From Arenibacter latericius DSM 15913 (GTDB lineage: Bacteria > Bacteroidota > Bacteroidia > Flavobacteriales > Flavobacteriaceae), in NCBI RefSeq assembly GCF_000424985.1, contig NZ_AUKX01000003.1:1-64000 (forward strand): a DNA stretch of 64,000 nt. The letters run 5' to 3'. Made by a program: the position numbers and the translations under genes. The notes under the pieces were generated by a model. It saw only the letters and a program-made list of their open reading frames with translations. It searched no databases and was not told the DNA's origin. Below are positions 52,919-60,918 of the stretch, piece after piece. The first letter of the stretch is position 1. Each line of letters begins with the position of its first letter.

Positions 52919-53779
52919 TTATTCAAAAATATGGTCAAAGTTATGTGTTTCTTTTAAACGGACTCCTTTTTCTGTGTTCTGTAGCGTACAGATTTCATTA
53001 TGGGCGTCGTGTTCCATAAAAAGGTAGTAGTCATTTTTTACGGCGGTTTCCAAAAAACGAGCTTTTTCGGAAAGCGTTAAAAGGGGGCGGGTGTCGTATC
53101 CCATAACATAGGGAAGAGGAATATGACCAACGGTAGGGAGCAGGTCTGCAACAAAAACTAGGGTTTTACCTTGGTAGGTTATATGGGGTAGCATCTGTTT
53201 CTCGGTATGTCCGTCTACAAATAGAATTCCAAAATCGAGTTCAGATTTTTTAATAAAATCGGTTTCATTTCTACTAACAAAACGCAACTGCCCACTTTCT
53301 TGCATAGGCAACAGGTTTTCGGTTAAAAACGATGCTTTTTCTCTGAAATTAGGTTTGGTTGCCCAATTCCAATGTGCTTCATTGGTCCAAAAAGTAGCAT
53401 TTTTAAAAGCGGGTTCATAAGCTGTTCTATCCTTGTTCCATTGCACGCTTCCCCCACAATGGTCAAAATGAAGGTGGGTCATAAAAACATCGGTAATATC
53501 ATCTCTGTGAAAGCCGTATTTTTTAAGTGATCGGTCTAAGGAATGATCGCCCCATTGGTAATAGTAACTAAAGAATTTTTCGGATTGCTTATTACCCATT
53601 CCGTTATCAATCAGAATTAATCGATCGCCATTTTCAATTAAAAGGCATCGGGCAGTAAGATCAATCATGTTATTGGCGTCGGCCGGATTCGTTCTGTTCC
53701 ATATTGATTTTGGAACTACCCCGAACATGGCCCCACCATCCAACTTAAAATTTCCTGTTTCTATGGGGTATAGTTTCAT
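52919..53779 (-). CDS. MBL-fold metallo-hydrolase
   Basis: The 286-residue, signal-less protein is cytoplasmic. The metal motif HLHFDHCGG (HxHxDH) is at about residue 99, with an upstream Asp strand LILIDNGMGNKQ and later ligands in VDGHTEKQ and VFVADLLPT. MEHDAHNE contributes the last His. It resembles the quorum-quenching/AttM-like and general MBL groups (family size 250-300 residues), so lactonase activity is possible. That would fit the adjacent SMP-30-like lactonase, but it is not proven. It is first in the operon MBL, SMP-30, S8, M1 (gaps of 1, 16 and 2 bases). Confidence 0.9.
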   Translation of the reverse strand: MKLYPIETGNFKLDGGAMFGVVPKSIWNRTNPADANNMIDLTARCLLIENGDRLILIDNGMGNKQSEKFFSYYYQWGDHSLDRSLKKYGFHRDDITDVFMTHLHFDHCGGSVQWNKDRTAYEPAFKNATFWTNEAHWNWATKPNFREKASFLTENLLPMQESGQLRFVSRNETDFIKKSELDFGILFVDGHTEKQMLPHITYQGKTLVFVADLLPTVGHIPLPYVMGYDTRPLLTLSEKARFLETAVKNDYYLFMEHDAHNEICTLQNTEKGVRLKETHNFDHIFE

Positions 53780-53891
53780 CGAAAAAGCTTATTCCGTGCA
53801 AATTAACAAAAGGAGTAAGGATATTGTTGAAAACCCCATTTTATTAGTGGTTTTTTAACATTTTATAACAATAAATTTCCGGTAAAATCTA

Positions 53892-55673
53892 CTATTCCAG
53901 GTAAATAATCTTTTCATTAGCACTGATACTATCCTTAAAGTGGAAGGGTCGTTTATGACCGTTTTCATCTACAATTAATATGGGAAGTATATCTTTATTT
54001 TTACCTTGTTCCTTTACCCATTCCCTAGTGGTGCAATCGCTTTCCACGGTTTCTATCTTCTCCTTAAATTCCTTGGCCGATATTTTATATGCCCATGGGG
54101 CCATATCGGTTTTATTGGCAAATAGAGAAGAAGCGTCCATAGGATCTAGAAGGTTTACGCCTGCTGCGTTTTCATCTGGTGACATCAACACAATTTTATT
54201 GGGGATATAAAAGGAATTATTTGCTAGTTGGGTGGCAAGTAGATTGATCTCACTATTCCCAGTAAGCGCAATAAAGGTGTTTTTATCAATGGCATTGGCC
54301 ATTTCAAAAGTATCTTCCTTTAGGGCATTTCCGTGTATTGCTGTTACGCCCTGCTCCTTGGCTTCATGAATTAGCTCTTTATTAGAATCTATTAAGACTA
54401 CCTCATGATGTTCCTTAAGTTGTTTGGCGATATAAAGCCCTAAGGGGTTGGCCCCAAGGATTAAGTATCCTTTTCTTGTGTCTTGTTTTACCAATTCCCC
54501 TCTTTTTCGCAACCAATTAGTAGTCCATGTTAAGAATAAGGGAACTGTTAGTGTAGTAGAAATGGCCATGAATACCAATATGGAGAATATTTCTGTAGTG
54601 ATAATTCCCATTTGGAGGCCTATACCTGCTATGATAATTTCTACTGCTCCTCTTCCATTCATACCTGTTCCTATGGTGATGCCCTCTCGCCATCCATAGC
54701 CACTAGGAAGATAAAATAAGGCGGTCCCTACAATCTTTCCAATCACCGCTCCTGCAATAATCAATATTAAAAGAGCAAGATCTGTTTGGAAAACCTCTAA
54801 GCTAACGTGAAATCCAGCGGTAACAAAGAAAATAGGAGCCAAAAATCCAATGGACATGTCATGGAACACATGGGTTACATCTTTCAAAACATTTCTAGAA
54901 AACACCCCTTCCCTAATAAAGAGACCCGCCATAAAGGCCCCTAGAATACCATGGAGACCAGCAAGCTCTGCTAGTTCTGAAAAGGCCAAAACTATGATAA
55001 CCATTATAGTGAAATGGAAAGTACGGTTAATATTTTTTGCTTTAGACAGCAATTTACCTAGGAGTGGAAAACCATAGATACCGATAAGGGTTGCAGCAGC
55101 AAAAAATAGAATAGCTTTTCCTGCTACCCAAGTTAATCCGGCAGCGTCTACACTTCCCACATCTACAAAACCTATAATACCAGCAAAAATTACTAAGGCT
55201 AGGGTGTCGGATATCAATGCTCCTGCCATAAGCACATAGGCTATCCTAGTATCGAGCAATTTTAAATCTACTAAAATTCTACTTTTTGTAGCTAAAGAAG
55301 TAACCCCTACGGCAATACCTACAAAAAGGGCAGCAATCTGGGTGCCTTCAAAAATTATTATAGTATAGTAACCTAGCGCAAACGGAACTACAAAGCCACC
55401 AATGGCAGCTAGTAACCCTGCCCAAGAGGCTTTTCCTAAATCTTTAAAATTAATTTCCATCCCTATATAGGCCATCAAGAAGAGGATACCTATTTCTGCT
55501 AAGGTATTGAGGGCTTCCGAGGTTTCTAAAATGCCCAATAAGGCTGGACCAAGTAAAATACCAATTAACAATTCACCTAGAATAGGAGGAAAACCTATAC
55601 GTTTTGCCGCCATTCCACCTACCCAGGCTGCAATTAAAACAAGTAAAAGATTTAAGATTTGTAATTCTGCCAT
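53892..55673 (-). CDS. CPA2-type cation:proton antiporter with TrkA-N domain
   Basis: The 593-residue protein has twelve or so membrane helices in residues 1-385 with the KefB/NapA pattern (GFPPILGELLIGILLGPALLG, GIHGILGAFMAGLFIREGVF-like motif, GAVEIIIAGIGLQMGIIT). A cytoplasmic TrkA-N Rossmann-like domain follows (about 400-510: YLILGANPLGLYIAKQLKE ... VVLIDSNKE ... FIALTGNSEINLLATQLA) and a C-terminal tail. The nucleotide loop is GANPLG rather than GxGxxG. It probably exchanges Na+ or K+ for protons. It is divergent from a second antiporter with the same tail type across a 219-base gap. Confidence 0.9.
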   Translation of the reverse strand: MAELQILNLLLVLIAAWVGGMAAKRIGFPPILGELLIGILLGPALLGILETSEALNTLAEIGILFLMAYIGMEINFKDLGKASWAGLLAAIGGFVVPFALGYYTIIIFEGTQIAALFVGIAVGVTSLATKSRILVDLKLLDTRIAYVLMAGALISDTLALVIFAGIIGFVDVGSVDAAGLTWVAGKAILFFAAATLIGIYGFPLLGKLLSKAKNINRTFHFTIMVIIVLAFSELAELAGLHGILGAFMAGLFIREGVFSRNVLKDVTHVFHDMSIGFLAPIFFVTAGFHVSLEVFQTDLALLILIIAGAVIGKIVGTALFYLPSGYGWREGITIGTGMNGRGAVEIIIAGIGLQMGIITTEIFSILVFMAISTTLTVPLFLTWTTNWLRKRGELVKQDTRKGYLILGANPLGLYIAKQLKEHHEVVLIDSNKELIHEAKEQGVTAIHGNALKEDTFEMANAIDKNTFIALTGNSEINLLATQLANNSFYIPNKIVLMSPDENAAGVNLLDPMDASSLFANKTDMAPWAYKISAKEFKEKIETVESDCTTREWVKEQGKNKDILPILIVDENGHKRPFHFKDSISANEKIIYLE

Positions 55674-55850
55674 AAGATAGTAGATAAGAAAAAAATTGGT
55701 TGGGAAAATACCTAAATAATGCTAATTCACAAAGTAACCATACAAAATAATAGGCTAGATATGCATAATCTACCCTTATTATTTGTTAGAAATTAAGGAG
55801 TTTTTTATAAAATTATTAGCATTACCCAATGTTTTTTCCATTTAGACTAA

Positions 55851-55858
55851 TATTTTTA
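55851..55858 (+). promoter_or_regulatory. -7 box of the 55893 antiporter gene
   Basis: TATTTTTA (7 of 8) lies 34 bases before the ATG. Confidence 0.35.
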
Positions 55859-55892
55859 CCGTTTTTAAACTTATATTGATCCAAACTGACTT

Positions 55893-57758
55893 ATGGTAGA
55901 GCTTGCAGGTATTGTTGTTCTTGGAATTATCGCACAGTGGGTAGCATGGCGTTTTAAATTGCCCGCTATCTTACCCCTAATCCTTATAGGCCTTTTGGTA
56001 GGCCCAATTGCCACATTGTTTACTGAAGATGGAACCAAACTAATTAGACCTATCTGGAATGAGAAAGAGGGACTATTTTTAGGGGAAAGCCTATATCATT
56101 TTGTTTCGTTGGCTATTGGGGTTATTCTTTTTGAAGGCGGACTTACTCTTAAACGATCGGAGGTATCTAGAGTAGGACCTGTTATTACTAAGTTAATAAC
56201 AGTAGGAGCTGCAGTTACTTTTTTCTTAGCGGGAGCCGCGGCACATTTTGTATTTAATCTTTCTTGGCAAATTTCCTTTTTATTTTCTGCGTTGATTATT
56301 GTTACGGGACCTACAGTTATTACCCCTATTCTTAGGAATATTCCGTTGAAAAAAGATTTATCAGCAGTATTGAAATGGGAAGGAATCTTGATAGATCCTA
56401 TAGGAGCTTTAGTGGCGGTTTTGGTATTTGAGTTTATAAGTATTGGAGAAGGACAGGGTTATACCCAAACAGGTTTGTTGGAGTTTGTTAAGGTTTTATT
56501 GTTAGGGTTCACCTTTGGTTTCACTTTTGCTCACGCCTTAACGCAGGTTATTAAGCGAAATTATGTGCCTCATTATTTATTAAATGTGGTATCCCTATCC
56601 GTAGTACTTTCGGTTTTTGTGATCGCTGAGCTTTTTGCGCATGAATCTGGACTTCTTGCCGTGGTGGTCATGGGGATGGTAATGGGAAACACCCAATTAC
56701 CCAATATAAAAGAGTTGCTCTATTTTAAGGAGTCCCTTAGTATACTCTTAATTTCCATGTTGTTTATTCTTCTTTCAGCAAGTATGAATTTATCGGAATT
56801 GGAGTTATTATATACCCCTCAAACATTGATACTTTTCGCCATTGTAGTTTTCGCAATTAGGCCTTTGGGAGTGTTTTTAAGTACTATGGGATCTAACCTT
56901 AAACTGAAGGAAAAGTTATTTATTAGTTGGGTGGGGCCAAGGGGAATTGTGGCTGCAGGTATTGCTTCATTATTTGGTTCTAAATTAATTTTAAGGGGAG
57001 AACCTGGAGCAGAATATATAACACCACTTGTATTTATGATTGTGTTAGGAACAGTACTGCTGAACGCCTCTACTGCCCGGATTATGGCTAAGTTACTAGG
57101 GGTCTATCTAGAGAAGTCTGAAGGAATTTTATTGGTTGGTGCCTCGCACGTATCAAGGTTAATTGCTACTTATCTTAAAAAGAATAATAGACATGTGGTA
57201 TTAATTGATAATAATAAATCCAATATTGATGAAGCTAAAAGCCTAGGGTTAGATGCATTTGTAGCTAGTATTTACTCTGATGCTCTTACAGATAACTTAG
57301 AATTAACCGAAGTTGGATATCTCATGGCGCTTACCGGAAACTCAGATATAAATAATTATGCTGTGAATACTTTCCAAAAACAATTTGGGGAAAACGGTGC
57401 ATTTAGATTAATTAATTCTGAGGAAATGAGCAATCCGGAAAATAACCCAAAAGAAGGATTATTTTCCCATACAGATGATTATGTAAAGTTAACGGAAACA
57501 GCTAGGCGATATCCAGTAATAAATGAAATTGAGTTAAAAGATAAAGAGCATTATGAGGCTTTGATTGAAATCACTAAAGCTGATAGGGATATTGTTCCTT
57601 TATTTTTTAAAGGACTAGATGGTGATCTGAAAATTATTTCTTCCTTCAGCACCAATTTTAAGGATATAGCGGAAGGAAGTAGATTGGTATATCTTGGAAA
57701 AAAATTAGAGGTGGATATGGAGCCAGAAAAGGTTAAACTTGACACTGAAGAGAACTAA
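55893..57758 (+). CDS. CPA1/NhaP-like Na+/H+ antiporter with TrkA-N domain
   Basis: The 621-residue protein has about twelve helices in residues 1-395 (KLPAILPLILIGLLVGPIA, IGVILFEGGLTLKRSEVS, the TGPTVITPILRN and WEGILIDPIGALVAVLVFEF motifs with the paired acidic residue, ISWVGPRGIVAAGIASLFG). These are NhaP-type hallmarks. A TrkA-N-like domain (about 408-500: ILLVGASHVSRLIATYLKK ... VVLIDNNKSN ... LMALTGNSDINNYAV) and a further C-terminal domain (to residue 610) complete it. It is transcribed divergently from the CPA2 antiporter, suggesting paired control of sodium and pH balance in a marine setting. Confidence 0.92.
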   Translation: MVELAGIVVLGIIAQWVAWRFKLPAILPLILIGLLVGPIATLFTEDGTKLIRPIWNEKEGLFLGESLYHFVSLAIGVILFEGGLTLKRSEVSRVGPVITKLITVGAAVTFFLAGAAAHFVFNLSWQISFLFSALIIVTGPTVITPILRNIPLKKDLSAVLKWEGILIDPIGALVAVLVFEFISIGEGQGYTQTGLLEFVKVLLLGFTFGFTFAHALTQVIKRNYVPHYLLNVVSLSVVLSVFVIAELFAHESGLLAVVVMGMVMGNTQLPNIKELLYFKESLSILLISMLFILLSASMNLSELELLYTPQTLILFAIVVFAIRPLGVFLSTMGSNLKLKEKLFISWVGPRGIVAAGIASLFGSKLILRGEPGAEYITPLVFMIVLGTVLLNASTARIMAKLLGVYLEKSEGILLVGASHVSRLIATYLKKNNRHVVLIDNNKSNIDEAKSLGLDAFVASIYSDALTDNLELTEVGYLMALTGNSDINNYAVNTFQKQFGENGAFRLINSEEMSNPENNPKEGLFSHTDDYVKLTETARRYPVINEIELKDKEHYEALIEITKADRDIVPLFFKGLDGDLKIISSFSTNFKDIAEGSRLVYLGKKLEVDMEPEKVKLDTEEN

Positions 57759-57875
57759 GAAAACATCTAGTAATTATTTGATATTTTTGTACGTATGACC
57801 TTAAAGATAAGGTGTTTATGATAGTAGATTGATAAGAAAAACAAATTAATTTTATAAGGACAAGGTATAAAAGCC

Positions 57876-57893
57876 TATCAGTGTTTACTGATA
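57876..57893 (-). terminator. Small hairpin at the end of the GH16 gene
   Basis: TATCAGT pairs with ACTGATA around a GTTT loop and overlaps the GH16 stop codon; on the minus strand it is followed by ggctttta. It is weak. Confidence 0.35.
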
Positions 57894-58694
57894 TACTTTA
57901 ACCCAATCTATAATCATTTGCACAGGTAAATCTTTAGGGTCTACTTCCCCTACCCAAGAACCTCCTAATTGCATATCTAGCATAAAGTAAAAGGGTTGGT
58001 CAAAAGGCCATTGACTAGGGTCTACACCCTCTAGTTTGGGATAGGTAAAAGTTTCTTCTCCATTAAGGGTAAAGACTAATTTATCTGGGAACCATTCCAT
58101 ACCATAAACATTGTATTTCTCTGGGTTTACAGCTACCGTATTAGAATGTGGTGGGTTAGATTTTTCTTTAAGTTCTAGGGTGTAGTAGGAGTGAACAGTT
58201 TGATATATTTTATGTTCAAAACTTAAGCGCTCCATAAGATCAATCTCCCCATTTCTTGGATAGGGTCCATATTTTGGTTCGTCTGCTAACATCCATAATG
58301 CTGGCCAGGCGCCTTGGGCACTTTCTAACTTAGCTTTAATTTCTATTTTACCGTATTGATAGGCAAATTTACCTTTGGTAGATACTCCCCCTGTTAAATA
58401 AGGTACCGTATCTATACTACGATCTGGATTAACAATACCGCGGAGATAGAGTTTTCCGTCCTTTATATGGATGCAATCCTCATGTGAGGACATATAGTTA
58501 CCCCAATCGGCAGAATTCCTTTCTATGACGTTCCATTTATCTGGATCTAAGTAATCATCTTTTTCAAAATGTTCTTCCCAGATTAGATTCCAACCTTCTT
58601 GGTCTTCTATGGATTTCTTGGATCCACCACAACTTAAAATTAAAAATAGTCCAATTAGTAGTAAACAATAATTTTTCCAAGTTGTGGTGGCCAT
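57885..58694 (-). CDS. GH16 family glycoside hydrolase lipoprotein (beta-glucanase-like)
   Basis: The 269-residue protein has a lipoprotein signal (LLLIGLFLILSCGGSKKS, Cys ~22). The catalytic signature NGEIDLMERLSFEHK (ExDxxE, about residues 145-152) is intact, with flanking GH16 motifs WNLIWEEHFEKDDYLDPDKWN, GAWPALWMLADEPKYGPYP, WFPDKLVFTLNGEETFTY and a C-terminal WVKVYQ. GH16 enzymes cleave beta-1,3/1,4-glucans, laminarin, agar or carrageenan; the compact domain without a binding module resembles laminarinases. It starts only 5 bases after lepA, an unusual partnership, so its translation may be coupled to a housekeeping gene. Confidence 0.92.
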   Translation of the reverse strand: MATTTWKNYCLLLIGLFLILSCGGSKKSIEDQEGWNLIWEEHFEKDDYLDPDKWNVIERNSADWGNYMSSHEDCIHIKDGKLYLRGIVNPDRSIDTVPYLTGGVSTKGKFAYQYGKIEIKAKLESAQGAWPALWMLADEPKYGPYPRNGEIDLMERLSFEHKIYQTVHSYYTLELKEKSNPPHSNTVAVNPEKYNVYGMEWFPDKLVFTLNGEETFTYPKLEGVDPSQWPFDQPFYFMLDMQLGGSWVGEVDPKDLPVQMIIDWVKVYQ

Positions 58695-58699
58695 AGTTA

Positions 58700-60496
58700 T
58701 TAGTCGTTTAGTTTAAGTACGGCCATAAATGCTTCTTGTGGAATTTCTACATTACCGACCTGTCTCATTCGTTTCTTACCTTTTTTCTGCTTTTCTAATA
58801 ACTTTCTTTTTCTGGAAATATCCCCACCATAACACTTGGCAGTTACATCTTTTCTTAAGGCTTTTACTGTTTCCCTAGAAATAATCTTGGCTCCAATAGC
58901 AGCTTGTATAGGAATATCAAACTGTTGTCTTGGTATCAATTCTTTAAGTTTTTCACACATTTTCTTACCAATATGTGCGGCACTATCGGCATGTATTAAT
59001 GCGGATAGGGCATCTACTGGCTGTGCATTTAATAAGATATCTACCTTTACTAGTTTGGAAGTCTTCATTCCAATTGGGGCATAATCAAAGGAGGCATATC
59101 CTTTTGAAACTGTTTTTAATCGATCGTAAAAATCGAATACAATTTCTGCCAAAGGCATATCAAAATTAAGCTCTACTCTATCTGTGGTTAAATAGGTCTG
59201 ATTGGTAATCTGACCTCTTTTGTCTATACATAGTGACATTACGTTACCTACATAGTCGGACTTAGTAATAATAGTAGCTTTAATATACGGTTCTTCTACA
59301 CGATCTAAAGTAGAAGGATCTGGAAGATCGGATGGGTTATTTACAATAATGGCTGATTCAGGGTCTTTACGGGTATAAGCATAATAACTAACGTTAGGAA
59401 CCGTGGTAATTACGGTCATGTTAAACTCCCTTTCCAGTCTTTCTTGGATAATTTCCATATGTAGCATTCCTAAGAATCCACATCTAAATCCAAAACCTAG
59501 GGCAGCACTACTTTCTGGCATAAAGACTAAGGAAGCATCATTAAGTTGTAGCTTTTCCATGGAAGACCTTAAATCTTCATAGTCTTCTGTGTCTACAGGG
59601 TAGATACCGGCAAAAACCATTGGTTTTACATCCTCAAATCCTTCGATAGGATTTTTGGTAGGGCTTGCAGCATCGGTTATAGTGTCTCCTACCTTTACTT
59701 CTCTAGCCTCTTTTATTCCGGTGATAAGATAACCAACATCACCAGCTTTTATACTTTGTTTAGGATGTTGAATCAATTTTAAGGTACCTACTTCATCAGC
59801 ATAATAATCCTTGTTTGTTGCAACAAATTTTATTTTTTGACCTTTTTTAATTTCACCATTAATTACCCTAAAGTACGTTTCTACACCTCTAAAGGGGTTA
59901 TAAACAGAATCGAATACCAACGCTTGAAGGGATTCGTCTACATTTCCTTTAGGAGCTGGAATGCGTTCTATTATAGCAGATAATATTTCTTCTATTCCCA
60001 AGCCAGATTTAGCAGATGCGGGGATAACCTCTTCTGGCTTACAACCCAAAAGATCTACTATATCATCTGTAACTTCCTCTACATTAGCACTAGGAAGATC
60101 TACCTTGTTTAATACTGGGATAATTTCTAAGTCGTTCTCCAACGCTAAATATAGATTGGAAATGGTTTGTGCTTGTATACTTTGCGCAGCATCTACCACT
60201 AACAAAGCTCCTTCACAGGCCGCAATGGAACGGGACACTTCATAAGAAAAATCCACATGCCCAGGAGTATCAATTAAATTAAGGACATATTTTTCCCCCT
60301 TATAAATATAATCCATCTGAATAGCATGGCTTTTAATGGTAATCCCGCGTTCCCGCTCAAGATCCATACTATCCAAAAGTTGATTTTGTTTTTCACGTTC
60401 AGTAACAGAACCAGTAAAGTCTAATAACCTATCTGCTAGTGTACTTTTTCCGTGATCAATATGTGCAATAATGCAAAAGTTCCTTATGTTTTTCAT
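58700..60496 (-). CDS. lepA: Elongation factor 4 (LepA)
   Basis: The 598-residue ribosome-associated GTPase acts in translation under stress and in ribosome biogenesis. It has G1 [16 protein letters not shown]2 [12 protein letters not shown]3 [12 protein letters not shown] and G4 NKVDLPSA, then domain II. The LepA-specific C-terminus carries [21 protein letters not shown] and [13 protein letters not shown]. Length is normal. A perfect minus-strand -7 box lies about 100 bases upstream. The GH16 gene follows after 5 bases. Confidence 0.97.
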   Translation of the reverse strand: MKNIRNFCIIAHIDHGKSTLADRLLDFTGSVTEREKQNQLLDSMDLERERGITIKSHAIQMDYIYKGEKYVLNLIDTPGHVDFSYEVSRSIAACEGALLVVDAAQSIQAQTISNLYLALENDLEIIPVLNKVDLPSANVEEVTDDIVDLLGCKPEEVIPASAKSGLGIEEILSAIIERIPAPKGNVDESLQALVFDSVYNPFRGVETYFRVINGEIKKGQKIKFVATNKDYYADEVGTLKLIQHPKQSIKAGDVGYLITGIKEAREVKVGDTITDAASPTKNPIEGFEDVKPMVFAGIYPVDTEDYEDLRSSMEKLQLNDASLVFMPESSAALGFGFRCGFLGMLHMEIIQERLEREFNMTVITTVPNVSYYAYTRKDPESAIIVNNPSDLPDPSTLDRVEEPYIKATIITKSDYVGNVMSLCIDKRGQITNQTYLTTDRVELNFDMPLAEIVFDFYDRLKTVSKGYASFDYAPIGMKTSKLVKVDILLNAQPVDALSALIHADSAAHIGKKMCEKLKELIPRQQFDIPIQAAIGAKIISRETVKALRKDVTAKCYGGDISRKRKLLEKQKKGKKRMRQVGNVEIPQEAFMAVLKLND

Positions 60497-60594
60497 CTAT
60501 GCCTAATTTACATTGGCTGAATTTATCTCAGCGTTTCATCGTCCAATTTCCCTTGTTCTGCCATTAAGATGGTGCCCGAGACTGGAAGTCAGGA

Positions 60595-60602
60595 CAAAGA
60601 TA
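60595..60602 (-). promoter_or_regulatory. -7 box of the lepA-GH16 operon
   Basis: The minus strand reads TATCTTTG. It would give a leader of about 90 bases before the lepA ATG at 60496. Confidence 0.45.
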
Positions 60603-60858
60603 GACTTTATCAACGATTTTTAAATTAAAAATACTACAGGTCTTTAGGAGTTTGTAAGTTCTGAATATATTTTTGTTCCATATATTTAAATTAGCATAGG
60701 GGCTGCTATTGACTTTTACTCACCTAATAAGATTGAGATATTCCTGGGCTTGTCTGTAGGTTTGGTTTGGGTGGAGATTCATTAGTAATTGGTATTTATT
60801 ATTCGATGTTTTGTGGATTTACCCTGATGTATTTTACTACAAAAATTATGACTTTGCC

Positions 60859-60888
60859 TTGTGGCATGTGAATTTAAAGTTAACTTTA
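60859..60888 (+). promoter_or_regulatory. Promoter of the outer-membrane barrel gene (TTG-N19-TAACTTTA)
   Basis: TTG (60859-60861) and TAACTTTA (60881-60888; 7 of 8 to TAnnTTTG) stand at the preferred 19-base spacing. The predicted start of transcription (~60895) lies inside the longest frame, which argues that translation begins at the GTG at 60919. Confidence 0.6.
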
Positions 60889-60918
60889 TTTTTTTTCTTT
60901 AATACGGCATACTTTTTT

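Larger units (their letters stand above)
60497..60918. other. Divergent intergenic region lepA / outer-membrane barrel gene
   Basis: About 420 bases hold the lepA -7 box and the barrel-gene promoter (separate entries). I see no ORF worth calling; the TTG-initiated extension at 60811-60918 is rejected in favour of GTG 60919. Confidence 0.5.

Noticed and set aside
60541-60610. Possible tRNA or small RNA in the lepA upstream region
   Set aside because: A relatively GC-rich patch is present but no cloverleaf or T-loop sequence can be formed.
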